NCBI GenBank assembly: GCA_030689795.1
Contig: JAUYEO010000045.1
Location: forward strand, 1-10,992
Source of the DNA: Desulfobacterales bacterium
GTDB lineage: Bacteria; Desulfobacterota; Desulfobacteria; Desulfobacterales; RPRI01
Length of the DNA stretch: 10,992 nucleotides
Direction: 5' to 3'
Both the position numbers and the translations under genes were made by a program. The notes beneath the pieces were generated by a model. It was not told the DNA's origin. It made no database searches and saw nothing but the letters and a program-made list of their open reading frames with translations. Position 1 is the first letter of the stretch; the number at the start of each line of letters is the position of its first letter. Shown here one piece after another: positions 1 to 6,149 of the stretch.

Positions 1-129
1 GTCCGTGGGAACTCCCAGCAGATCATCAAGCGCTGTCTTGTCATACCAGGATTCCGCTATCTGCAGTTCCGAAGACGGCGCACAAAAACGCGCAACGGTA
101 AGAATACAGGCCATTACTGCGGAAGTCGG
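1..129 (-). pseudogene. IS1634-type transposase fragment (5'-truncated, runs off window)
   Basis: Read on the minus strand from about 129 down to 1, one frame stays open and gives about 43 residues, including APSSELQIAE followed by TALDDLLGVP. I recognise these as the N-terminal third of IS1634-family (IS4-like DDE) transposases, where a (C)xPSSELxIAExWY...TALxDLLGV stretch precedes the catalytic core. The gene continues past the left edge. Its first roughly 100 residues should lie to the right of 129, but that DNA instead encodes an integron integrase on the other strand. No start codon with a Shine-Dalgarno and no terminal inverted repeat is visible. It is therefore a broken copy, not the end of an intact IS. 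The family call rests on memory of the motif, not on a search. Confidence 0.62.
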
Positions 130-990
130 GTTAATGAAGTGGATGTCCGGGATTTCCTGAGTCACCTGGCAATTAAACAAAAAGTATCTTCTTCAACTCA
201 AAATCAGGCCTTCAACGCGCTGCTGTTTTTGTTCCGCGAGGTTCTCAAAATCGATCTGCATGATCTCAGTAAAACGGTGCGGGCGAAAAGAGGCCCCAAG
301 CTGCCTGCGGTGCTGACGCAAAATGAAGTGCGCAGTCTGCTTGAGCAGTTAAAAGAAAAGGACAGTCTTCTGATTCATATTTTATATGGCACAGGCATGC
401 GGCTGATGGAAGCGGCCAGACTGCGGGTTCAGGATATTGATTTTGGATTGAATTCAATTATCGTTCGGGCAGGTAAAGGCGATAAAGGTAGAATGACGGT
501 TCTTCCGGATGCTGTTAAAAATAAACTGAACGAGCATATGGCCGCAGTCAAAAAAATCCATGAGCGGGATTTGGTCAAAGGTTTTGGCGAGGTCTATCTG
601 CCGGAAGCTCTCGACAGAAAATACCCGAATGCAGCCAGGGAATGGCGCTGGCAGTATATCTTCCCCTCCGCGGCTCTCTCTGTTGATCCACGCTCCGGCA
701 AGGTGCGCCGTCATCATATCAGCCCCAGTTCTATTCAGAAAGTTGTTGCGGACGCGGTCAGAAAGGCCGGCATTCACAAACACGCCACCGTCCACACATT
801 GCGCCATAGTTTTGCAACGCATCTGCTGATGAATGGTGTGAATATCCGCGAAGTTCAGGAGCTTTTAGGCCACAAGAATGTTGAAACAACGATGATCTAT
901 ACTCATGTGCTCAGAAATATGTCGAAAGCGCCGATAAGCCCGCTGGATACGCTGCTTGCCGACGAAGCCTGCGGCAAAAACCGCATATAA
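130..990 (+). pseudogene. intI: integron integrase (tyrosine recombinase), 5'-truncated
   Basis: Integron integrases recombine attI and attC sites to capture gene cassettes. Numbered from a GTG at 139 (283 residues), the catalytic domain is complete: Arg88 (GTGMRLMEAARL), Lys113 (AGKGDKGR), His219 and Arg222 (HTLRHSFATHLL), His245 (LLGHK) and nucleophile Tyr254 (TMIYTHV). The extra patch that separates IntI from XerC/D lies at about 147-178 (LPEALDRKYP, REWRWQYIFP). Family members are about 320-340 residues; here homology starts at the VNEV...FLSHLA segment, so roughly 60 N-terminal residues (part of the core-binding domain) are missing. Upstream DNA is transposase. The GTG at 139 has no Shine-Dalgarno, so I call it a pseudogene, though a shortened protein could be made. 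The codons just before (119-130) would read AEVG if one G were restored in the GGG at 128-130, hinting at a frameshift at the junction. attI and cassettes would lie upstream and are absent. Confidence 0.85.
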
Positions 991-1035
991 TTTGCAGGTG
1001 GATTTGGGCTCATATGAACTCTGTTGACCGATTCC

Positions 1036-1065
1036 TTGACAGGATCACGGATTTGAAAGTAGAGT
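1036..1065 (+). promoter_or_regulatory. candidate sigma-70 promoter of tgt
   Basis: TTGACA at 1036-1041 is a perfect -35 hexamer. TAGAGT at 1060-1065, 18 bp downstream, matches the -10 consensus at four of six positions. The predicted start point lies about 35 bp before the tgt ATG, in the 117-bp spacer after intI. No attC-like site or terminator is visible in that spacer. Confidence 0.42.
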
Positions 1066-1107
1066 GAAAAAGGTAAATTTACTGAATTATAACAGGAAAC
1101 AGATACC

Positions 1108-2241
1108 ATGAATTCAAAAGATATAGGCTTTAACCTGCTTGCTGTCGATTCATGCGGCGCAAGAAGAGGAGAATTTACAACGGCTCACGGGAAAGTTCAA
1201 ACTCCCGCCTTTATGCCTGTGGGCACGGCCGGATTTGTGCGCTCAATAACGCCAAGGGATGTGGCGGAGACGGATTCGGAAGTTATTCTGGCAAATACGT
1301 ACCATCTTTCCCTCGGAGAAAGACTTGCCACAGTCAAACGCATGGGCGGCCTTCATCGTTTCATGGGCTGGGATAAAACTATTCTTACCGATTCGGGCGG
1401 TTTTCAGGTTTTTTCTCTCCCCGGAAGAGAAATAAACGATGACGGAGTTTCGTTTTCATACGAGGAAGACGGAGAGCGTGTTTTTTTTACGCCTGAAAAA
1501 TCAATGGAGATTCAGCGGGATCTCGGAGCCGATATTGTTATGGCTTTTGATGAGTGCGTTGAACACACTGCATCGAGGGAATATATTGAAAAATCAGTCG
1601 AGCGCACGACCGGGTGGGCGGAAAGATGCAGGAAGGTTGAACTGAGGGAATACCAGTTCATGTTCGGGATCATTCAGGGAGGTGTTTTCCCTGATCTAAG
1701 GCAGAAAAGCGCCCTTGAAATTACCTCGGTCCCTTTTGACGGTTATGCAATCGGGGGAGTGAGCGTTGGCGAAGGTTTTGATCTCATGAAAAAGGTTGTG
1801 GATGTTACCGCCCACTTTTTACCGGAAGATAAGCCAAGGTATTTGATGGGAGTGGGGCTTCCTGAAGACATACTTGCCGCCGTGCAGGGTGGGATGGATA
1901 TGTTCGACTGCGTAATTCCCACCAGGTACGCCCGCCAGGGAACCCTGTTTACCCGGATGGGGAAAATCAGGATTCTTGACAAAACCTACAGGAAAGACAA
2001 GTTTCCGCTGGATACAAAGTGCCGGTGTTATACCTGCAGGACGTACCCGCGTATGGTCCTTCGCTATCTCCTCTTTTCGCGGGATCCTCTTGCGGAAACG
2101 CTGCTAACGATTCATAACCTGACATTCTACCAGGATCTCATGAAAGATATAAGAGCCGCCGCAGGAGAGAACCGGTTTGAGGAGTTCAGGAAAGAGTGGC
2201 TTAGTGTTTATAAAAAGAACAGGAACAGGAATGAAGCGTGA
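1108..2241 (+). CDS. tgt: queuine/preQ1 tRNA-guanine transglycosylase
   Basis: Exchanges guanine-34 in the anticodon of GUN tRNAs (Asp, Asn, His, Tyr) for preQ1, a step of queuosine formation in the cytoplasm. The 377-residue length is normal for bacterial Tgt and all signature residues are present: general base Asp95 in TDSGGFQVFSL, Asp149 in MAFDEC, the substrate pocket GGVSVGE at 216-222, nucleophile Asp267 in DMFDCVIPTR, and the zinc site Cys305, Cys307, Cys310 (CRCYTC) with His336. These sit three residues from the E. coli numbering. The ATG is preceded by an AGGAAA Shine-Dalgarno (AACAGGAAACAGATACC). No other queuosine gene is in the window. The extreme C-terminus (NRNRN) is written by phased AGGAAC hexamers, so the tail is probably not conserved. 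The gene is convergent with the glycosyltransferase downstream. Confidence 0.96.
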   Translation: MNSKDIGFNLLAVDSCGARRGEFTTAHGKVQTPAFMPVGTAGFVRSITPRDVAETDSEVILANTYHLSLGERLATVKRMGGLHRFMGWDKTILTDSGGFQVFSLPGREINDDGVSFSYEEDGERVFFTPEKSMEIQRDLGADIVMAFDECVEHTASREYIEKSVERTTGWAERCRKVELREYQFMFGIIQGGVFPDLRQKSALEITSVPFDGYAIGGVSVGEGFDLMKKVVDVTAHFLPEDKPRYLMGVGLPEDILAAVQGGMDMFDCVIPTRYARQGTLFTRMGKIRILDKTYRKDKFPLDTKCRCYTCRTYPRMVLRYLLFSRDPLAETLLTIHNLTFYQDLMKDIRAAAGENRFEEFRKEWLSVYKKNRNRNEA

Positions 2242-2255
2242 GGATTTAACTTCCT

Positions 2256-2287
2256 TTGAACCCTTGAATCCTCGAATCCTTGACCCC
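2256..2287. repeat. phased octamer array between tgt and the glycosyltransferase
   Basis: Four 8-bp units follow one another without a gap: TTGAACCC, TTGAATCC, TCGAATCC and TTGACCCC. They fill most of the 58-bp convergent spacer, starting 14 bp after the tgt stop and ending 12 bp before the 3' end of the opposing gene. No intrinsic terminator is visible for either gene here. Confidence 0.75.
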
Positions 2288-2299
2288 TTTCTCCATTTA

Positions 2300-3832
2300 T
2301 TACAGGTTGGCATGAGAACTTCTTTGCAGCGGAAATTCCTTCCCGGAATCAAATCCGTCGAAGTCAAAATAGAATCTGTGCAGAATGGTTGATGATGTCA
2401 CTTTTTTTACGGCGTTGCTTCTGGTCAGCCAGCCGGAGTCGTGAAGGGTTGCAAGCGAATAAGTCGATATCCAGGAGAGGCTTGCAAAGACAAAAAATCC
2501 GTACAGATAAGATAAAAGCGCGTCCGAGTTTCCGCATCGTTTCGTATATACTATTCCGGTTACGGTTGATGTGATTATTATGCTGACCATGACACATAAT
2601 CCGAATCCGAGAGGCTGCCAGTAAAGGCAGGCTATTGTTGCAAACAGGAAGAACGGAGAGAGAATGATCCCGAGCCAGTGCAGGATGAGGTTTACGCGCA
2701 GGCCTGCTACTGAATCGTTTCTGAATTTTTTAAATGCGAATCCCGACATTGCAATGGTTTCGCGGATGTGGCTGCGCGCCCAGCGCAGGAACATCTTGCA
2801 GAGGCCAGAGTATCCGGTCGGCACATTGGTATATGCCACAGCATTCCGCTGATAGTAAACATCATAGCCTTCCCTGATGACAAGGCTCGTTATGGCGCGG
2901 TCTTCCCCGATATTCGACGGCTTTCCGAAAAAGGTCTGGTCCAGCCATTCCTGAAGAACCGGCATGATGGCCTCCTTCCTGTAGGCTGCAAGGGCTCCTG
3001 GAGTACACATCACTGTTTTTACCATGCTCTGGCTTGCGCGTATGAAATCAAAACTGAAGACGAACAATACGTCTATCATCCTTGGAATTATGCCTTCATC
3101 ATGGTTTAATACACGGATGTTTCCGGAAACAGCGCCGACCCTGAAGTTTTTTACAATAGGGCTTATGAGATTTTGCAGCGTTTCCGGTTTTACTTCCGAA
3201 TCGCTGTCAACGGTAACAAGAACCTCGCCCCGGCTCTGCTGAAAGCCAGCATACAGTGCATGCCTTTTCCCCTTGTTGCACGGTAATTTTAACGCCGTGA
3301 CTTTCCTTCCAAGTTCCTGTTTTGCCTTGCAAATCCAATCCCACGTGTCGTCAGAGCTTCCGTCATCAACAGCGATGATCTGAAGCTTTCCCGAAGGATA
3401 ATTACTTGCGGCAAGGCTTTTAAGGGTCATGTAAACCTGCCTGCCTTCGTTGAATGCGGGAACGACTACGCTGCATGAAAGAAGTTTATCACTGGAGCAG
3501 GGAGAGACCGGCTTGTATTTCCAGACAAGATAAGATCTCCATGTCAACTCAAGTATGCTTATTGAAAGAAAGAACAGTCCAAAGAGCATAAAAGCGAGTC
3601 CGTAAGAAATTTCCATCAATTCCTCGCGGACTTCGCCAAGATGTTCCAGATATATTACGTCTGCCGCAATAATTGCTGCAATAGCCGCACAGATCAGTAT
3701 TTTAATAATTATATCAAGATGTTTCTCTTTAGCAGGCAGAGCCTGGCTGAGAGTATTAAGATATCGCCTGAAATTTACTGTAAAATGTGAAAGAACCGAT
3801 GAAATCTGCACATTATTTAAAGACACTGACAT
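2300..3832 (-). CDS. membrane GT2 glycosyltransferase, hyaluronan synthase/NodC-like
   Basis: Probably a processive inner-membrane glycosyltransferase that uses a UDP-sugar to build an exported polysaccharide. I chose the ATG at 3832 (510 residues) because AGGA lies about 9 bp upstream; the longer ORF to 4057 would cross a terminator hairpin. Two membrane segments come first (about 40-62 and 76-97), then the GT2 domain: VVVPAFNEG at 122-130, VDDGSSDDTWDW at 155-166, the metal-binding VDSDSEV at 208-214, CTPGALAAYR at 276-285, and acceptor/catalytic GEDRA at 309-313. FLRWARS at 348-354 corresponds to the (Q)xxRWxRS motif of NodC/HasA-type synthases. More hydrophobic segments follow (about 380-403, 407-428 and 436-462). 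The DQTFFGKPSNIGEDR stretch especially recalls HasA. The polymer cannot be inferred: chitin-like oligomers, poly-GlcNAc or hyaluronan-like are all possible. No partner polysaccharide gene is adjacent. Confidence 0.83.
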   Translation of the reverse strand: MSVSLNNVQISSVLSHFTVNFRRYLNTLSQALPAKEKHLDIIIKILICAAIAAIIAADVIYLEHLGEVREELMEISYGLAFMLFGLFFLSISILELTWRSYLVWKYKPVSPCSSDKLLSCSVVVPAFNEGRQVYMTLKSLAASNYPSGKLQIIAVDDGSSDDTWDWICKAKQELGRKVTALKLPCNKGKRHALYAGFQQSRGEVLVTVDSDSEVKPETLQNLISPIVKNFRVGAVSGNIRVLNHDEGIIPRMIDVLFVFSFDFIRASQSMVKTVMCTPGALAAYRKEAIMPVLQEWLDQTFFGKPSNIGEDRAITSLVIREGYDVYYQRNAVAYTNVPTGYSGLCKMFLRWARSHIRETIAMSGFAFKKFRNDSVAGLRVNLILHWLGIILSPFFLFATIACLYWQPLGFGLCVMVSIIITSTVTGIVYTKRCGNSDALLSYLYGFFVFASLSWISTYSLATLHDSGWLTRSNAVKKVTSSTILHRFYFDFDGFDSGKEFPLQRSSHANL

Positions 3833-3860
3833 ATATTTTATCCTGTTAAAAAGACACAAA

Positions 3861-3908
3861 AGCCTGCATGCCGCCGGCAAAAAACCCGGTGTGGTGACAA
3901 TACAGGCT
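3861..3908. promoter_or_regulatory. inverted repeat in leader of the glycosyltransferase gene
   Basis: AGCCTG at 3861-3866 pairs with CAGGCT at 3903-3908, enclosing CCGG and CCGG blocks that can form an inner stem. On the minus strand it lies between the terminator hairpin (3930-3953) and the ribosome binding site, so it would be in the 5' leader of any transcript reading through. On the plus strand it is followed by GTTTTTATTTTTTTT, so it could also act as a terminator in that direction. The role is unknown. Confidence 0.35.
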
Positions 3909-3929
3909 GTTTTTATTTTTTTTATCCCG

Positions 3930-3953
3930 AAAAAAATGACGGAACATCCGTCA
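3930..3953 (-). terminator. intrinsic terminator downstream of the FAD-dehydrogenase gene
   Basis: On the minus strand TGACGGA and TCCGTCA form a perfect 7-bp stem with a 3-nt loop, followed directly by seven T (the A run at 3930-3936 on the plus strand). It sits about 135 bp after the stop of the FAD-dependent dehydrogenase and about 100 bp before the glycosyltransferase start. It either ends the upstream transcript or attenuates the downstream gene. Just upstream on the same strand, GTAGAA and TTCTAC can pair across about 25 nt, so the region may fold as a structured leader. Confidence 0.7.
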
Positions 3954-4087
3954 CCGGTAGAACCTGCGGGAATTTTCAAGCTTGAACTTCTACTCCTGCT
4001 TAAGGTTAATGTCAACAAGAATATTATATTTTGACTCAAAATACGCGGGATTATCATAAAGAATGAAAAATAATGGATTACAAATGG

Positions 4088-5716
4088 TTATGTCTTTATT
4101 CCGTCCCGGATCTTTCTTATAACAGCTTCAGCGGCGCGCAGGCCGTCTACGGCGGAGCTTACTATACCTCCAGCGTAACCTGCGCCTTCTCCTGCCGGAA
4201 AGAGGCCGGAAAGATTAACCGATTCACCGGTTTCATTTCGGGAAAGACGGACCGGGCTTGAACTCCTTGTTTCAGCGGCATAGAGAAGAACCTCTTCATG
4301 GAGAACTCCTTTAAGAAGTGAAAGCATTTTGGGGATTGCGGCCTCAAGCGTTGTGCAGACAAAACCGGGAAGAATCATATGCAGATCTGCGGGCCGGGAT
4401 CGCGGCCAGGAGCGCTTTTCAGGAAGATTCACATGGTATTTATTCTTAAGGAAACTGGAAAGTGACGCAGCCGGAAGAGAATAATCGCCTCCACCCGCAT
4501 TATATGCAAGGCGTTCTATCTTATCCTGGAACCCGATTCCTGCGAGCGCCGGGTATGTTTCTTCAGCCTGGTCTCCGTAATCGGCGGGATGGACGGGAAC
4601 AAGGAAAGCCGCATTTCCGAATCCTCCCGGACGGGCGGAGAGACTCATCCCGTTGGTTGTCAGAGTGCCGCTTGATGAAGCGCACGGGATTATCGTTCCG
4701 CCCGGGCACATGCAGAATGTGTAGCAGGCGCGGTTCTCTTTATCTTCCTTGAAAGTCAGGCGGAAGCCCGCAGCGCCAAGGCGCTGATGTCCGGCGAAGC
4801 TTCCCCACTGTGCTCTATTTATGCTCTCCTGTGGAAGTTCGAGCCGGAGCCCGACGGCGAATGATTTTTGTTCCACCATGACGCCGGATTCGGCCAGCAT
4901 TTGATATACATCTCTTGCACTGTGTCCTGTCGCAAGAATGCAGTATTCCGTTTCAATATCCTGTCCGTTTACTTTGATGCCGCAAAGCCTGCCGCTTTCC
5001 GCACGGATGCCCTCAAGCCGCGAATGAAACCGCACTTCACCTCCTGCTCCTTCAATAAGATTCCGGAAAGCAGGAACTATTTTTTTCAGAATGTCGGTTC
5101 CAAGATGAGGCTCTGAGTCAATCAGGATATCTTCAGGCGCCCCGCATTTTACGAGGGTTTCAAGAAAACGGCGCACCCTGAACCTGTCTTTGCTTCTCGT
5201 GGTAAGTTTGCCGTCCGAAAAAAGCCCGGCGCCTCCTTCTCCGAAAAGAACGTTTCCTTCCGGGTTCAGTTCTCCTTTTTTCCAGAAAAGCGAGACCTGG
5301 GATGTCCGTTCTTTGACGGGAGCGCCCCGCTCTATCAAAAGCGGAGAAAGGCCTGCTTCCGCAAGGGTAAGAGCGGCCATAAGTCCGGAGGGTCCGGAGC
5401 CGATAACGACAGGTCGGCTCTTAACCTTGCCGGATATTTTCGGGATCATTATTTCAGGAAATATCTTTTCTCCGGGACTTATCTGAATATCTTTGTCATC
5501 CGGCAGCAGAAAGCCGGCTGAGTCCTGTATTTCAATTTCAACATGTATTGAAAAAAAAGGCGCCTCACGGCGTTTCCTTGCATCTATTGAACGGCGGATA
5601 ATATTCAAACCGGAGAGGAGACTTTCACTGCAATTAAGTTTTGCGGCGGCGGCATTCAGGATATCCTTTTCTTCATAATCGAGCGGAAGCGGAAGCTGGC
5701 TGATCTTTACACGCAT
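4088..5716 (-). CDS. COG2509-type FAD-dependent dehydrogenase
   Basis: A 542-residue cytoplasmic flavoprotein of the uncharacterised FAD-dependent dehydrogenase family that I know as COG2509; the substrate is unknown. Residues 1-100 form the family's N-terminal region. A Rossmann dinucleotide-binding motif follows (VVIGSGPSGLMAALTLAEAG from 103), with acidic Glu129 ending the second strand (LLIERG) to hold the ribose. Other landmarks are NVLFGEGGAGLFSDGKL (155-171), the second nucleotide contact LATGHSARDV (261-270), CMCPGGTIIP (335-344), and the C-terminal FAD loop LFPAGEGAGYAGGIVSSAVDG (504-524, here starting LSGLFPAGEG). The length is normal and no break is seen. GGGAGG about 11 bp before the ATG supports the start and lies inside a short upstream reading frame that ends 8 bp into this gene. 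It may be co-transcribed with the tup genes, but over 430 bp of repeat-rich DNA lies between. Confidence 0.88.
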   Translation of the reverse strand: MRVKISQLPLPLDYEEKDILNAAAAKLNCSESLLSGLNIIRRSIDARKRREAPFFSIHVEIEIQDSAGFLLPDDKDIQISPGEKIFPEIMIPKISGKVKSRPVVIGSGPSGLMAALTLAEAGLSPLLIERGAPVKERTSQVSLFWKKGELNPEGNVLFGEGGAGLFSDGKLTTRSKDRFRVRRFLETLVKCGAPEDILIDSEPHLGTDILKKIVPAFRNLIEGAGGEVRFHSRLEGIRAESGRLCGIKVNGQDIETEYCILATGHSARDVYQMLAESGVMVEQKSFAVGLRLELPQESINRAQWGSFAGHQRLGAAGFRLTFKEDKENRACYTFCMCPGGTIIPCASSSGTLTTNGMSLSARPGGFGNAAFLVPVHPADYGDQAEETYPALAGIGFQDKIERLAYNAGGGDYSLPAASLSSFLKNKYHVNLPEKRSWPRSRPADLHMILPGFVCTTLEAAIPKMLSLLKGVLHEEVLLYAAETRSSSPVRLSRNETGESVNLSGLFPAGEGAGYAGGIVSSAVDGLRAAEAVIRKIRDGIKT

Positions 5717-5805
5717 GAATCTTTTTGCCTCCCAAGAACGATTCCCATTGTTACGGCAGCCGTCAGACCGAGACAGCCCCCTGTTATAAAAACAGCCTTT
5801 AGCAC
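5707..5805 (-). CDS. possible tiny membrane protein overlapping the FAD-dehydrogenase start
   Basis: An open frame ends at 5707, 10 bp inside the dehydrogenase gene, and encodes a hydrophobic stretch (AVFITGGCLGLTAAVTMGIV) flanked by Lys and by GRQKDSCV. That looks like one membrane helix. The frame extends up to 5916, but its first half is a translated heptamer array, so the ATG there is not credible. The only in-frame start near the hydrophobic segment is GTG at 5805 (32 residues), without a Shine-Dalgarno. It could be a real leader-like small protein, the remnant of a lost gene, or chance. I do not recognise a family. Confidence 0.22.
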   Translation of the reverse strand: MLKAVFITGGCLGLTAAVTMGIVLGRQKDSCV

Positions 5806-5881
5806 GAAATTTTTTACAGGTTCATCATAAACCGTATTTAAAGAAAAAGAAAAGGGATTTTCCGGACATCTCCTTTTTCTC

Positions 5882-5923
5882 GCATCCTGCATCCTGCATC
5901 TTGCTTCATGTATCATGTATCAT
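5882..5923. repeat. six-unit phased heptamer array
   Basis: Six 7-bp units are in perfect register: GCATCCT twice, then GCATCTT, GCTTCAT, and GTATCAT twice. The middle units are intermediate between the two end types, so the array reads as a gradient, not as two separate repeats. Confidence 0.8.
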
Positions 5924-5991
5924 GCCACACATTTCCATTATTCGGAAAAAATCGCTCTTGTGCACATGGGTCTGCTTTAATCAAAAGAATT

Positions 5992-6012
5992 CCTCGAAGC
6001 TCTGCTTCGGGG
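5992..6012. repeat. hairpin A of a paired-hairpin element
   Basis: CCTCGAAGC and GCTTCGGGG form a 9-bp stem (one G-T pair) with the loop TCT, followed by TA. The same structure recurs at 6111-6131 with one compensatory base-pair change. There is no T tract on either strand, so it is not a classical terminator. Confidence 0.7.
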
Positions 6013-6015
6013 TAA

Positions 6016-6101
6016 GAATCCAGAATTCAGAATCCAGAAGGGGGATTAAAATATCTTCAAAAAAAATTCTGACTTCTGACTACTGTATTCTGTATTCTGT
6101 A
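6016..6101. repeat. inverted heptamer arms between the two hairpins
   Basis: The left arm at 6016-6036 is three 7-bp units, GAATCCA, GAATTCA, GAATCCA. The right arm at 6067-6101 is five: TTCTGAC twice, TACTGTA, then TTCTGTA twice. Read on the opposite strand the right arm is also built of NCAGAA(T/G) heptamers, so the arms can pair with a few mismatches into a long imperfect stem. Confidence 0.7.
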
Positions 6102-6110
6102 TTCCAGATA

Positions 6111-6131
6111 CCTCGCAGCTCTGCTGCGGGG
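6111..6131. repeat. hairpin B of a paired-hairpin element
   Basis: CCTCGCAGC and GCTGCGGGG form a 9-bp stem with loop TCT, again followed by TA. It differs from hairpin A by one A-T pair changed to C-G on both sides of the stem. It begins 18 bp after the tupC stop on the minus strand. Confidence 0.7.
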
Positions 6132-6149
6132 TAGTTCATTATCTTGAGA

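Larger units (their letters stand above)
5717..6149. other. 433-bp spacer made largely of phased repeats and hairpins
   Basis: This gene-poor stretch lies between tupC and the FAD-dehydrogenase gene. From right to left it holds a hairpin (6111-6131), heptamers in inverted orientation (6067-6101 and 6016-6036), a second near-identical hairpin (5992-6012), about 70 bp with no recognisable signal, another heptamer array (5882-5923), and a possible tiny ORF. No convincing intrinsic terminator for tupC is present, because neither hairpin is followed by a T run. No clear promoter for the dehydrogenase was found. Confidence 0.7.

Noticed and set aside
991..1107. attC recombination site after intI
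   Set aside because: No paired RYYYAAC/GTTRRRY core sites with the expected inverted arrangement. GTTGACC at 1023 does not fit the core and has no partner.
2768..3109. 113-residue plus-strand frame
   Set aside because: It is antisense to the conserved GT2 domain, has no recognisable domain, and its openness follows from the codon bias of the real gene.
3833..4010. Cyclic-di-GMP (GEMM) riboswitch in the glycosyltransferase leader, suggested by a CCGGTGACG string and the polysaccharide context
   Set aside because: The conserved aptamer core (GGGCAAACC with GGACGCAAAGCC and the tetraloop receptor) is not present. The string is simply the base of the terminator stem.
3833..4057. The 75-residue N-terminal extension of the glycosyltransferase reading frame
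   Set aside because: It would be translated through the terminator hairpin and T run and has no Shine-Dalgarno. The ATG at 3832 has AGGA at suitable distance.
5806..5916. N-terminal half of the short frame upstream of the FAD-dehydrogenase
   Set aside because: Residues from the ATG at 5916 translate the heptamer array (MIHEARCRMQDARKRR), and a pyrimidine-rich stretch follows. No ribosome binding site.
6111..6131. Hairpin B as the intrinsic terminator of tupC
   Set aside because: The stem is strong and well placed, but no T run follows on the minus strand, and an almost identical hairpin recurs 119 bp away where no gene ends.
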